A stretch of DNA of 30,087 nt from an uncultured Blautia sp. GTDB lineage: Bacteria; Bacillota; Clostridia; Lachnospirales; Lachnospiraceae. The notes under the pieces were generated by a model, which saw only the letters and a program-made list of their open reading frames with translations, searched no databases and had not been told where the DNA came from. Position numbers and translations under genes: made by a program. This document shows, one piece after another, positions 14,947 through 23,830 of the stretch. The stretch is from NCBI GenBank assembly GCA_900547615.1, contig URHH01000022.1, forward strand, positions 1 through 30,087, in the 5' to 3' direction. Position 1 is the stretch's first letter. Each line of letters starts with the position of its first letter.

Positions 14947-15009
14947 CGTGTAATCATGACATAATAAGATAACTATATAAATTTTATAATACTATTTAAA
15001 GGAGAAAAA

Positions 15010-16188
15010 ATGGAGAAAATTTTATTTACATCAGAATCAGTAACAGAGGGACATCCGGATAAAATGTGCGACGCCATTTCCGACGCCATCCTGGACGCAT
15101 TAATCGAGCAGGATCCTATGAGCCGTGTAGCCTGCGAGACAGCAACAACAACAGGTCTTGTTCTTGTTATGGGAGAAATCACAACAAAAGCTTACGTAGA
15201 CATTCAGAAAATCGTAAGAGATACTGTACGTGAAATCGGCTACACAAGAGGAAAATACGGCTTTGACGCAGATACCTGCGGTGTGATAACAGCTATCGAC
15301 GAGCAGTCTGCTGACATTGCGCTCGGAGTAGACAAGGCTCTGGAAGCAAAAATGGGAGAAGAAGAAATCGATGCAATCGGAGCAGGCGACCAGGGAATCC
15401 AGTTCGGCTATGCTTCCAATGAGACAGAAGAGTATATGCCTTATGCAATCAACATGGCGCATAAGCTTGCACACCAGCTTACAAAAGTTCGTAAGGACGG
15501 AACACTTTCCTACCTTCGTCCGGACGGAAAAACACAGGTTACAGTAGAGTACAATGAAGAGGGAAAACCATTCCGTATTGATGCGGTAGTATGCTCCACT
15601 CAGCATGACCCGGACGTGACCCAGGAACAGATTCACGAAGATATTAAAAAATATGTTCTGGACGCGATCATTCCGGCCGATATGATAGACGAGAATACAA
15701 AATATTTCATCAACCCGACAGGACGCTTCGTGATCGGCGGACCTCACGGTGACAGCGGTCTTACAGGACGTAAGATCATCGTAGACAGCTACGGCGGATA
15801 CGGACGTCACGGCGGCGGCGCTTTCTCCGGAAAGGACTGTACAAAGGTTGACCGTTCTGCAGCATATGCAGCGCGTTACGTTGCAAAAAATATTGTGGCA
15901 GCAGGACTTGCAGATAAATGTGAGATCCAGCTTTCCTATGCGATCGGCGTAGCACACCCGACATCTATCAACGTAGAGACATTCGGAACAGGCAAACTTC
16001 CGGAGACAAAGCTTGTGGAAATTATCCGTGAGAACTTTGACCTTCGTCCGGCAGGAATCATTAAAATGCTTGACCTTCGCCGTCCGATTTACAAACAGAC
16101 AGCAGCGTACGGTCACTTCGGACGTACAGATGTAGATCTTCCGTGGGAGCATCTTGATAAAGTGGAAGATCTGAAAAAATACTTATAA
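15010..16188 (+). CDS. metK: S-adenosylmethionine synthetase
   Basis: MetK makes SAM from methionine and ATP. The 392-residue protein has normal length. It shows the N-terminal TSESVTEGHPDKMCD motif, GAGDQGIQFGYA (ATP-binding signature), GGPHGDSGLTGRKIIVDSYGG and GGGAFSGKD. All expected metal- and ATP-contact motifs are intact. The ATG at 15010 follows AAAGGAG. Expression is very probably under the SAM-I riboswitch 220 bases upstream, a classical feedback loop. The gene is followed by a strong terminator and is probably transcribed alone. Confidence 0.98.
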   Translation: MEKILFTSESVTEGHPDKMCDAISDAILDALIEQDPMSRVACETATTTGLVLVMGEITTKAYVDIQKIVRDTVREIGYTRGKYGFDADTCGVITAIDEQSADIALGVDKALEAKMGEEEIDAIGAGDQGIQFGYASNETEEYMPYAINMAHKLAHQLTKVRKDGTLSYLRPDGKTQVTVEYNEEGKPFRIDAVVCSTQHDPDVTQEQIHEDIKKYVLDAIIPADMIDENTKYFINPTGRFVIGGPHGDSGLTGRKIIVDSYGGYGRHGGGAFSGKDCTKVDRSAAYAARYVAKNIVAAGLADKCEIQLSYAIGVAHPTSINVETFGTGKLPETKLVEIIRENFDLRPAGIIKMLDLRRPIYKQTAAYGHFGRTDVDLPWEHLDKVEDLKKYL

Positions 16189-16201
16189 GAAAAATAACGG
16201 G

Positions 16202-16234
16202 AATGAGCCGGCATTTATGCAGGCTCATTTTTTT
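16202..16234 (+). terminator. Rho-independent terminator after metK
   Basis: AATGAGCC (16202-16209) pairs with GGCTCATT (16222-16229), with an inner GCAT/ATGC pairing, followed by T through 16234. Confidence 0.93.
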
Positions 16235-16276
16235 CTTCATGGCAGGTGTGCTTTGTTAATAGAAAATTTAGAGATG

Positions 16277-16299
16277 AACAGTTCTGTTTATGATATAAT
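16277..16299 (+). promoter_or_regulatory. Extended -10 promoter of the two-component operon, with inverted repeat
   Basis: TATAAT (16294-16299) has TG at 16291-16292; no good -35 is seen. Directly before it AACAG-TT-CTGTT (16277-16288) is a short inverted repeat that could be an operator, for example for self-control by the response regulator. Confidence 0.55.
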
Positions 16300-16341
16300 G
16301 TGAAATAAGAACAGAAATAAAAAAACAGAACGGAGAACAGA

Positions 16342-17496
16342 ATGAAACTGAAAACAAGAATTATCGTAGGGTTTGTTATGATTATCCTGGTTCCTCTGCT
16401 CCTGTTTGCAACAACTCTGTACGGTTTCGGGTACTCACAGGCAAACAGAGCAGCCGGACAGGAGGAAGCCGCATTGCCTGAAGGCGCTTATGAGCTTTCC
16501 ATAGCCGAGGTTTCAGACGGCGTGATGCAGATACGTGTGATGACGAAGGATTTGTTTCTTACAGCTTCTATTATCCTTGTATGCACAGCTCTGTCTGTAG
16601 GGCTATGGATTTACAGAAGCATTGCGGCTCCGCTTTTAAAACTGAAAAAAGCAACCAGAAGCATCAAAGAAGGAAATCTCGACTTTGTCCTTGATGTAGA
16701 GGGGAATGATGAATTTGCAGAACTCTTTCAGGATTTTGAGGATATGCGTATCCGTCTGAAGGAGTCAGCAGAGGAAAAAATCCTGATGGACAAAGAGAAT
16801 AAAGAGCTTATCAGTAATATTTCTCACGATTTAAAAACACCGATCACGGCAGTAAAGGGATATGTGGAAGGAATTATGGACGGTGTTGCAGACACACCGG
16901 AAAAAATGGACCGGTATGTAAAAACCATTTATAATAAGACAAATGAAATGGACCATCTGATCAATGAGCTTACGTTTTATTCCAAAATCGACACAAACCG
17001 CATTCCATATACGTTCAGTAAGCTGAATGTGGAGGATTACTTTGGAGACTGTGCGGAGGAGGTAGGACTGGAGCTTGAAACAAGAGGGATTGAGCTTGTA
17101 TATGCCAACTATGTGGAGGGTGACGTTCAGGTAATTGCAGATGGAGAGCAGATTCGCCGCGTCATTCACAACATTATCGGGAATGCCATTAAGTATATGG
17201 ACAAGCCAAAGGGGATTATTCAGATCCGTGTAAAAGATGTGGGCGATTTTATTCAGGTTGAAATTGAAGATAACGGAAAAGGAATCGGAGCAAAGGACAT
17301 AGCATATATTTTTGACCGTTTCTACCGCACGGACGTATCCAGAAATTCTTCAAAAGGGGGAAGCGGAATCGGGCTTTCCATTGTGAAGAAGATTATGGAA
17401 GATCACGGTGGAAAAGTATGGGCGACAAGCCGGCTTGGAATTGGGACAATTATGTACTTTGTACTTAGAAAATATCAGGAGGGACCTGTAAAATGA
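16342..17496 (+). CDS. Two-component sensor histidine kinase
   Basis: The 384-residue membrane kinase has TM1 (about 6-28), a short outer loop (about 29-70), TM2 (71-91), HAMP (about 93-145), an H-box with phosphorylated His162 in SHDLKTPIT, an N-box NIIGNAIKY, a G1 box EDNGKGIG and a G2 box GGSGIGLSIVKKI. All catalytic motifs look intact. The outer loop is only about 40 residues and acidic, so the signal may be sensed in the membrane or through a partner. The ATG at 16342 follows CGGAGAA. It overlaps the response regulator gene by 4 bases (ATGA). The signal and regulon cannot be read from the sequence. Confidence 0.93.
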   Translation: MKLKTRIIVGFVMIILVPLLLFATTLYGFGYSQANRAAGQEEAALPEGAYELSIAEVSDGVMQIRVMTKDLFLTASIILVCTALSVGLWIYRSIAAPLLKLKKATRSIKEGNLDFVLDVEGNDEFAELFQDFEDMRIRLKESAEEKILMDKENKELISNISHDLKTPITAVKGYVEGIMDGVADTPEKMDRYVKTIYNKTNEMDHLINELTFYSKIDTNRIPYTFSKLNVEDYFGDCAEEVGLELETRGIELVYANYVEGDVQVIADGEQIRRVIHNIIGNAIKYMDKPKGIIQIRVKDVGDFIQVEIEDNGKGIGAKDIAYIFDRFYRTDVSRNSSKGGSGIGLSIVKKIMEDHGGKVWATSRLGIGTIMYFVLRKYQEGPVK

Positions 17497-18182
17497 GTAA
17501 AATATTGATAGTAGAAGATGAAGAGGCAATCGCTGACCTTGAGAAAGATTATCTGGAGCTTTCCGGATTTGAAGTGGAAATTGCAAACAGAGGAGATCTG
17601 GGACTTACAAAGGCATTAAACGAAGAATTTGATCTGATCATTCTGGATCTGATGCTTCCGGAAGTAGACGGATTTGACATCTGCCGTCAGGTGCGCCAGG
17701 TAAAAAATACACCGATTATCATGGTTTCCGCCAAAAAAGATGACATTGATAAAATCAGAGGCCTGGGACTGGGGGCAGACGACTATATGACAAAACCATT
17801 CAGCCCAAGTGAGCTTGTGGCGAGAGTGAAAGCACATATGGATCGCTACAACCGTCTTATTGGTTCCAATGTACGGAAAAATGATGTAATAGAAATCAGG
17901 GGGATCAAAATTGACAAAACGGCAAGGCGTGTGTGGGTAAACGGAGAGGAGACAACTTTTACAACAAAGGAATACGACCTTCTTACCTTCCTTGCGGAAA
18001 ATCCAAACCGGGTATTTACAAAAGAAGAGCTGTTCCGGGAAATCTGGGATATGGAATCTGTGGGAGATATTGCAACTGTTACGGTCCATATCAAGAAAAT
18101 CCGGGAAAAAATTGAATTTAACACGGCAAAGCCGCAGTATATTGAAACAATATGGGGAGTCGGATACAGATTTAAGGTATAA
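17493..18182 (+). CDS. OmpR-family response regulator
   Basis: The 229-residue protein has a receiver domain with acidic pocket Glu8-Asp9, phosphorylated Asp52 (LDLMLPEVDG), Ser79 and Lys101, then a winged-helix DNA-binding domain ending GVGYRFKV. Proteins of this type bind 11-bp tandem direct repeats. It starts within the end of the kinase gene by an ATGA overlap, so the two are translationally coupled. The PLP decarboxylase gene begins 27 bases later. Whether it binds the tandem GTTCAT site at 8480-8507 in this window is an open but testable idea. Confidence 0.95.
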   Translation: MSKILIVEDEEAIADLEKDYLELSGFEVEIANRGDLGLTKALNEEFDLIILDLMLPEVDGFDICRQVRQVKNTPIIMVSAKKDDIDKIRGLGLGADDYMTKPFSPSELVARVKAHMDRYNRLIGSNVRKNDVIEIRGIKIDKTARRVWVNGEETTFTTKEYDLLTFLAENPNRVFTKEELFREIWDMESVGDIATVTVHIKKIREKIEFNTAKPQYIETIWGVGYRFKV

Positions 18183-18209
18183 TATAAAGAAAGCGGGAGC
18201 AGCAGAATT

Positions 18210-19646
18210 ATGGAAAAATTGTACAGGAAATTAGAGAGCCTTGCGGATACGGGAAATTATCCGTTTCATATGCCGGGACATAAAAGAAATCCGGGGACAG
18301 TTGACGGGGATTTTCTTTTCGAAAAAGATATTACGGAGATTTCAGGCTTTGATGACCTTCACCATTCCAGGGGGATTTTAAAAGAAGCACAGGAAAGAGC
18401 GGCAAGGCTGTATGAAGTAAAAGAAACGTTTTTCAGCGTCAATGGAAGTACAGCGGCAATTCTTGCGGCTGTTTCTGCCGCTGTGCAAAAAGGGGGACAG
18501 ATCCTTGTGGGAAGAAACTGTCATAAGGCAGTTTATAACGCCATGTATATAAGAGATCTTGTTCCGTCCTATATTTATCCACAGGAAGATCCGCTTTTGG
18601 GGATAAGTGGCGGAATTTCACCGGCAAGGGTGGAAACTGTTCTTGATGAGAATCCGGAGATCCAGGCTGTACTGATCACATCTCCCACTTATGACGGCGT
18701 GGTGTCCGATGTAAAGCGTATTGCAAATGCGGCGCACAGTCACGGAATCCCTCTTATTGTGGACGAGGCTCACGGAGCGCATTTTAAATTTTCCAATTAT
18801 TTTCCCACATCTGCGGCAGAGCTTGGGGCAGACCTTGTGATCCAGAGTCTTCACAAAACCCTTCCTTCTCTTACGCAGACTGCAGTTCTCCACAGATGCA
18901 GCGATATGGTAAACAGAAATCTGATCCGCCGTTTTATGAGCATTTATCAGAGCAGCAGTCCATCGTATCTTCTGATGGGAAGTATGGACGCCTGCATTGA
19001 CAAAATGGCGGAAGACGGCAGAAATATGTTCATAAAATATACGGAGAATCTGGAAAAAGCAAGAAAGCGTCTGGAGCAGTGTAAATACATTCGCCTCGTG
19101 ACGCCAAAAGCAGGAAGAGATATGAGAATACATGATTTTGACCGCTCCAAAATTATTTTATCGTCATATTACAGTTCACTCAAAGGAACAGAACTCCAGG
19201 ATATTTTAAGAGAGGAATTTCACATAGAAACAGAGATGGCATGTGAAAACTACGTTCTTGCCATGACTTCTGTGGGAGATACGGAAGAGGGATTTTTGCG
19301 TCTCTGCGAGGCGGTTGAAGAGATTGACAGACGGGAATCGTTAAAAAATACAGAAAGTTTTTTGAAGGAAAAACGGGATCATATAAAAATAGGGGAGAAA
19401 AAACAGGTTATGCGTATAGCAGAAGCGCTGGATTTGCCGAGTATATTCTGTCCGCTTGAGGAGAGCGTAGGAAAAATTTCAGCGGAATTTGCATATCTTT
19501 ATCCTCCGGGAATCCCGATGATCACGCCGGGAGAACAGATTACTGGACTTTTTGTACGGAATGTGAGAAGATACATGGAACAGGGAATAGTCCTGGAAGG
19601 TCTCTGTGACCGCACAAATAAGACAATATGCGTAGTGAAGGAATAG
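18210..19646 (+). CDS. Orn/Lys/Arg decarboxylase family PLP enzyme (YaaO-like)
   Basis: This 478-residue protein belongs to the fold I amino-acid decarboxylases. It has PFHMPGHKRN near the N-terminus, the PLP-contact motif VDEAHGAH (184-191) and Lys216 in SLHKT as the likely Schiff-base lysine, followed by the shorter C-terminal domain. It lacks the N-terminal wing domain of E. coli inducible enzymes and matches the short YaaO-like type found near holB in Bacillus. The substrate (arginine, lysine or ornithine) cannot be told. A weak GGGAG site precedes the ATG at 18210. The gene follows the two-component genes closely and may share their transcript. Confidence 0.9.
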   Translation: MEKLYRKLESLADTGNYPFHMPGHKRNPGTVDGDFLFEKDITEISGFDDLHHSRGILKEAQERAARLYEVKETFFSVNGSTAAILAAVSAAVQKGGQILVGRNCHKAVYNAMYIRDLVPSYIYPQEDPLLGISGGISPARVETVLDENPEIQAVLITSPTYDGVVSDVKRIANAAHSHGIPLIVDEAHGAHFKFSNYFPTSAAELGADLVIQSLHKTLPSLTQTAVLHRCSDMVNRNLIRRFMSIYQSSSPSYLLMGSMDACIDKMAEDGRNMFIKYTENLEKARKRLEQCKYIRLVTPKAGRDMRIHDFDRSKIILSSYYSSLKGTELQDILREEFHIETEMACENYVLAMTSVGDTEEGFLRLCEAVEEIDRRESLKNTESFLKEKRDHIKIGEKKQVMRIAEALDLPSIFCPLEESVGKISAEFAYLYPPGIPMITPGEQITGLFVRNVRRYMEQGIVLEGLCDRTNKTICVVKE

Positions 19647-19657
19647 ATAAAATAAAA

Positions 19658-20251
19658 ATGGGAAAAATATTTTACATTATGGGAAAAAGCGCTTCCGGAA
19701 AGGACAGGATTTATTCCAGCCTTATAAAAAAAAGCGAGCTTGCGCTTAAAAGGCTGGTGCTTTATACCACACGCCCGATTCGAAGCGGCGAGGAAAATGG
19801 GAGAGAGTATTTTTTTGTGACAGACAGCGAGTTTTTCGAGATGGAGAAAAAAGGCTGTATCATTGAAAAAAGAGAATACCTTACCGTGGAAGGAATCTGG
19901 AGATATTTTACGGCAGATGACGGACAGATAAATCTACAGGAATCGGATTATCTGGGTATCGGAACACTGGAATCCTATATAAAATTAAAGGGGCATTTTG
20001 GAGAAGAACGGGTTTGTCCTGTTTATGTTGAAGTGGAGGACGGGGAACGTCTTCTTCGGGCAGTCGGAAGAGAAAAAATGCAGGAAAAACCTAAGTATGC
20101 GGAGCTTTGCAGGAGATTTCTCGCGGATCAGGAGGATTTTTCGGAAGAGAATATTCAGAAAGCCGGTATAGAAAAATCATTTGAAAATAATGAATTGAAT
20201 GATTGTGTGGAAGAAATCGTAAATTATATAAAATACATGAAGCAAAAATAG
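19658..20251 (+). CDS. Guanylate kinase-like protein
   Basis: The 197-residue product has the P-loop GKSASGKD (9-16) and the GMP-binding-like YTTRPIRSGEENGREYFFV (36-54), both typical of guanylate kinases. The distal region is divergent: the usual lid arginines are hard to align and the sequence is shorter there. It might phosphorylate GMP or be a degenerate relative. In Bacillus the corresponding slot between yaaO and holB is held by tmk, not by a guanylate kinase. An ATG at 19628 lies inside the previous gene with no ribosome binding site. The ATG at 19658 is preferred because the P-loop then starts where it should. It overlaps no other gene. Confidence 0.75.
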   Translation: MGKIFYIMGKSASGKDRIYSSLIKKSELALKRLVLYTTRPIRSGEENGREYFFVTDSEFFEMEKKGCIIEKREYLTVEGIWRYFTADDGQINLQESDYLGIGTLESYIKLKGHFGEERVCPVYVEVEDGERLLRAVGREKMQEKPKYAELCRRFLADQEDFSEENIQKAGIEKSFENNELNDCVEEIVNYIKYMKQK

Positions 20252-20275
20252 TTTTTAAAGAGAACAAAAGTATGG

Positions 20276-20281
20276 TATAAT
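20276..20281 (+). promoter_or_regulatory. Extended -10 promoter for holB
   Basis: TATAAT (20276-20281) is preceded by TG at 20273-20274. No good -35 is seen. AGAGGTGA lies upstream of the holB ATG at 20312, leaving a leader of about 24 bases. Confidence 0.65.
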
Positions 20282-20311
20282 GAAACGTAATAAAAAGAGA
20301 GGTGATTCTTT

Positions 20312-21301
20312 ATGGTAGGGTTTAACAACATAATCGGGCATGACGAAATTATACGTCATATGAAAAATGCAATTAAGACGGGAAAGGTTTCTCATTCGTA
20401 TATTCTGACAGGAGAACCCGGATCAGGCAAGAAACTTATGGCAGGCACTTTTGCCATGACGCTGCAGTGTGAGGCTGGAGGAGAAGAACCGTGCCAGAAG
20501 TGTGATTCCTGTAAAAAAGCCATGGGTAAGAATCACCCGGATATTATTATGGTTTCCCATGAGAAGCCGGGTGTGATCACGATCGATGAAATTCGGGAAC
20601 AGGTTATCCATGATGTATCGGTAAAACCGTATTGTAGCCCTTATAAAATTTACATTGTCCCGGATGCGCATATGATGAACCCGCAGGCACAGAACGCACT
20701 TCTGAAAACGATCGAGGAGCCGCCGGAATATGCGGTTATCATGCTTCTTACGAGCAATATAGACGGGCTTCTTCCCACAATCCGTTCCAGATGTGTGCGT
20801 CTTGATTTAAAGGTTGTAGATGACGGACTGATAAAAAAATATCTGATGGAACATTTACATATACCGGATTATCAGGCGGAAATAGATGTATCTTTTGCAC
20901 ATGGGAGCATCGGAAAGGCAAAAGAAGCGGCAACATCACAGGAATTTGCAGATATGACCCAAAATGCCCTGAAGCTTTTGAAATATGCAGGAACGATGGA
21001 AGTATATGAGCTTACAGACGCAATCCGGGAGCTGGCATCAGATAAGCAGAATATAGGAGATTATCTTGACATTTTCCAGTTCTGGTTCCGTGATATTTTA
21101 ATGTTTAAGGCAACAAGGGAAATAGACAATCTTGTATTCAAGCAGGAAATAAACTTTATTAAGGAACAGGCAAGCGAGCGTTCTTATGAGAATATAGAAA
21201 AGATTCTGGAAGCGATTGAAAAGACGAAGGTACGTCTTCGCGCAAACGTAAATCTCGAGCTTGCACTTGAGCTTCTGTTCCTGACGATCAGGGAGAAATA
21301 A
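20312..21301 (+). CDS. holB: DNA polymerase III subunit delta-prime
   Basis: The delta-prime subunit is part of the clamp loader that places DnaN on DNA. The 329-residue protein has the AAA+ fold, but its Walker A reads GEPGSGKK (34-41). The usual Thr/Ser is Lys, as expected for the non-ATP-binding delta-prime. A zinc finger is visible (Cys53, Cys61, Cys64, Cys67), and the SRC motif (159-161) supplies the arginine finger to the tau/gamma subunit. AGAGGTGA serves the ATG at 20312. ricT begins one base after the stop, so holB-ricT-trmN6-type-rsmI is likely one operon. Confidence 0.95.
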   Translation: MVGFNNIIGHDEIIRHMKNAIKTGKVSHSYILTGEPGSGKKLMAGTFAMTLQCEAGGEEPCQKCDSCKKAMGKNHPDIIMVSHEKPGVITIDEIREQVIHDVSVKPYCSPYKIYIVPDAHMMNPQAQNALLKTIEEPPEYAVIMLLTSNIDGLLPTIRSRCVRLDLKVVDDGLIKKYLMEHLHIPDYQAEIDVSFAHGSIGKAKEAATSQEFADMTQNALKLLKYAGTMEVYELTDAIRELASDKQNIGDYLDIFQFWFRDILMFKATREIDNLVFKQEINFIKEQASERSYENIEKILEAIEKTKVRLRANVNLELALELLFLTIREK

Positions 21302-21302
21302 A

Positions 21303-22181
21303 ATGACAAAGGTAGTAGGAGTAAGATTCCGTAATGTGGGAAAAATTTATTATTTTGACCCGAAGGAATATATTGTAAAAGAAGGTGATCATGTAATTGT
21401 GGAGACAGCCCGCGGCGTAGAATATGGAAAAGTGGTGCTGACTCCAAGAAACATAAAAGAAGAGGATGTTGTACATCCTCTGAAAGAGGTTCTCCGTGTT
21501 GCGACAAAGGAGGACGAAGAAAGAGAGCGGCAGAACAGAGTAAAAGAAAAAGAAGCGTTTAAAATATGCCAGAAAAAAATCCGGGAGCATGAGCTGGATA
21601 TGAAGCTTATAGACGCAGAGTACACATTTGACAACAACAAGGTTCTGTTTTATTTTACAGCAGACGGAAGAATTGATTTTCGCCAGCTTGTAAAAGACCT
21701 GGCCGCTATTTTTAAAACAAGAATCGAGCTGCGCCAGATTGGTGTGAGAGACGAGACAAAGATTCTGGGAGGAATTGGAATCTGCGGAAGATGTCTCTGC
21801 TGCCATACCTATCTGTCTGAGTTTGCGCCGGTATCCATTAAAATGGCAAAGGAACAGAATCTTTCTCTGAACCAGACAAAGATTTCAGGCGTATGCGGAA
21901 GACTGATGTGCTGTCTTAAAAACGAGCAGGAAACATATGAGGAACTGAATAAGAAGCTTCCGGGACTTGGAGATACAGTAACAACTCCGGACGGGCTGCA
22001 GGGAACTGTGCAGAGTGTAAATGTTCTGCGCCAGCTTGTAAAAGTTGTGGTGGAAGTAAATGATGAAAAAGAAATTCAGGAGTTTCCTGTAGACAGTCTG
22101 AAATTCCGTCCGAGAAAAAAGAAGGTAAAAATTTCCGAGCAGGAATTAAAGGAGCTGGAAGGGCTTGAAGACAACAAATGA
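21303..22181 (+). CDS. ricT: RicT (YaaT/PSP1) regulatory iron-sulfur complex subunit
   Basis: RicT, with RicA and RicF in Bacillus, forms an FeS complex that steers RNase Y and affects sporulation, competence and biofilm. The 292-residue protein has the PSP1 C-terminal domain and the conserved cysteine motifs ICGRCLCCHTYL and VCGRLMCC. Its tail is Lys-rich. GGGAG lies before the ATG at 21303. It overlaps the next gene by 17 bases. No ricA or ricF is seen in the window. Confidence 0.93.
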   Translation: MTKVVGVRFRNVGKIYYFDPKEYIVKEGDHVIVETARGVEYGKVVLTPRNIKEEDVVHPLKEVLRVATKEDEERERQNRVKEKEAFKICQKKIREHELDMKLIDAEYTFDNNKVLFYFTADGRIDFRQLVKDLAAIFKTRIELRQIGVRDETKILGGIGICGRCLCCHTYLSEFAPVSIKMAKEQNLSLNQTKISGVCGRLMCCLKNEQETYEELNKKLPGLGDTVTTPDGLQGTVQSVNVLRQLVKVVVEVNDEKEIQEFPVDSLKFRPRKKKVKISEQELKELEGLEDNK

Positions 22182-22911
22182 TTTTGTAAAAGAAAACGAA
22201 AGAGTAGATGATCTTCAGAACGGGTACAGTATTATCCAGGATCCGGAAAAATTCTGTTTCGGAATCGACGCAGTCCTTCTTTCCGGTTTTGCAAAAGTGA
22301 AAAAGGGAGAAAATGTACTTGATATGGGAACGGGAACGGGAATCATTCCCGTTCTTCTCTCTGCAAAAACAGAAGGGGAATTTTTTACAGGTCTGGAGAT
22401 TCAAAGTGAATGTGCGGAGATGGCGCAGAGAAGCGTGGCTATGAATCAGCTTGAGGACAGGGTGAAGATTGTACAGGGTGATATAAAAGAGGCTGCTGAC
22501 ATATTTGGGGCGGCTTCTTTTGATGTAGTTACCTGCAATCCTCCGTATATGATAGGACAGCATGGGCTGACGAATCCCCATATGCCAAAAGCCATTGCCC
22601 GTCATGAGATCCTCTGTACTCTGGAGGATGTGATCAGCCAGGGCACCAGAGTTTTAAAAGACAGAGGAAGATTTTACATGGTGCACAGACCGTTCCGTCT
22701 TGTGGAAATTATGAATGTGATGACGAAGTATAAACTGGAGCCGAAAAGAATGAGCCTTGTATATCCTTATGTGGACAGGGAGCCGAATATGGTTCTAATC
22801 GAAGCTTTAAAAGGCGGAAATTCAAGGATTCAGGTGGAGCCTCCTCTTGTCGTTTACGAAAAACCGGGCGTGTATACGAAAACAATTCTGGAAATATACG
22901 GGAAGGTGTAA
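22165..22911 (+). CDS. tRNA1(Val) (adenine(37)-N6)-methyltransferase-like (TrmN6/YabB)
   Basis: This SAM-dependent N6-adenine methyltransferase has motif I DMGTGTGIIPVLL and motif IV NPPYM, the class mark of base N6 methylation. The family modifies adenine 37 of certain tRNAs. Its place between ricT and rsmI matches Bacillus yabB. The start is taken as TTG at 22165 because no in-frame ATG exists near the N-terminus and AAAGGAG lies at 22148-22154. The first residues then read MKTTNDFVKENERVDD, a natural family start. It overlaps the end of ricT. Confidence 0.9.
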   Translation: MKTTNDFVKENERVDDLQNGYSIIQDPEKFCFGIDAVLLSGFAKVKKGENVLDMGTGTGIIPVLLSAKTEGEFFTGLEIQSECAEMAQRSVAMNQLEDRVKIVQGDIKEAADIFGAASFDVVTCNPPYMIGQHGLTNPHMPKAIARHEILCTLEDVISQGTRVLKDRGRFYMVHRPFRLVEIMNVMTKYKLEPKRMSLVYPYVDREPNMVLIEALKGGNSRIQVEPPLVVYEKPGVYTKTILEIYGKV

Positions 22912-22913
22912 AA

Positions 22914-23765
22914 TTGAAAACAACAGGAACTTTATTTTTATGTGCAACGCCAATAGGAAATCTGGAGGATATAACGCTCCGTGTTTTGAGGACTCTTCAG
23001 GAAGTGGATTTAATTGCAGCGGAAGATACAAGAAACAGCATTAAGCTTCTTAATCATTTCCAGATAAAAACGCCTATGACAAGTTATCATGAGTACAACA
23101 AAATAGATAAAGGCCGTTTTCTTGTGGAAAAAATGCTTTCAGGGGAGAATATCGCCCTTATCACCGATGCGGGAACACCGGGAATTTCCGATCCGGGAGA
23201 GGAGCTGACCGCCATGTGTTATGAGGCGGGAATCCCTGTTACGTCTCTTCCCGGACCTGCGGCGTGTATTACAGCCCTCACTCTTTCCGGGCTTCCAACA
23301 AGAAGATTTGCGTTCGAGGCGTTTCTTCCGATGGAGAAAAAAGAGAGGCAGGCAGTTCTGGAAGAACTGAAAAATGAGACAAGAACTATTATTCTTTACG
23401 AAGCGCCCCATAAGCTTGTAAAAACGCTGGAGGACTTATACAAGGCTCTTGGAAACAGAAAGATGACCCTTTGCCGGGAGCTTACAAAAAAACATGAAAC
23501 AGCTTTTCAGACAACAATAGAGGAGCTCATTCACTATTACGGCGAAGAAAAGCCTCTTGGAGAGTGCGTTCTCGTCATTCAGGGAAAAAGCCGCCTGGAA
23601 ATGGAAAAAGAAGCCCAGGCTTCCTGGGAAAGTATTCCCATAGAGGAGCATATGCGGCAATATGAGGAAAAAGGCATTTCCCGAAAAGAAGCAATGAAGC
23701 TGGTGGCAAAAGACAGAGGGATGACAAAACGTGATGTTTACCAGTATCTGATAAATAAAAAATAA
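22914..23765 (+). CDS. rsmI: 16S rRNA (cytidine(1402)-2'-O)-methyltransferase RsmI
   Basis: RsmI methylates the ribose of C1402 in the 16S decoding centre. The 283-residue protein shows the family opening LFLCATPIGNLEDITLRVL, the AEDTRN and ITDAGTPGISDPG motifs, and LPGPAACITALTLSGL. All are the hallmarks of the tetrapyrrole methylase-like SAM fold. The start is TTG at 22914, 2 bases after the previous stop, with GGAAGGTG upstream. Bacillus has a small GIY-YIG gene (yazA) before rsmI; it is absent here. Confidence 0.95.
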   Translation: MKTTGTLFLCATPIGNLEDITLRVLRTLQEVDLIAAEDTRNSIKLLNHFQIKTPMTSYHEYNKIDKGRFLVEKMLSGENIALITDAGTPGISDPGEELTAMCYEAGIPVTSLPGPAACITALTLSGLPTRRFAFEAFLPMEKKERQAVLEELKNETRTIILYEAPHKLVKTLEDLYKALGNRKMTLCRELTKKHETAFQTTIEELIHYYGEEKPLGECVLVIQGKSRLEMEKEAQASWESIPIEEHMRQYEEKGISRKEAMKLVAKDRGMTKRDVYQYLINKK

Positions 23766-23782
23766 AATATAAGAAATAAAGA

Positions 23783-23823
23783 AATTCTCCGACAGAAGAT
23801 GAAGCTGCCGGGGGATTTTTTTT
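23783..23823 (+). terminator. Rho-independent terminator after rsmI
   Basis: AATTCTCCG (23783-23791) pairs with CGGGGGATT (23809-23817) with two G-U pairs, enclosing CAG/CTG, followed by T through 23823. Confidence 0.88.
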
Positions 23824-23830
23824 GATTTCA

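Noticed and set aside
14956..14990. Second promoter directly before metK (TATAAT at 14985-14990)
   Set aside because: No -35 lies at 16-18 bases and there is no TGn; the region is simply A/T rich.
15100..16152. Reverse-strand open frame of 350 codons across metK
   Set aside because: Cys- and Val-rich translation with no family pattern; metK on the other strand is certain.
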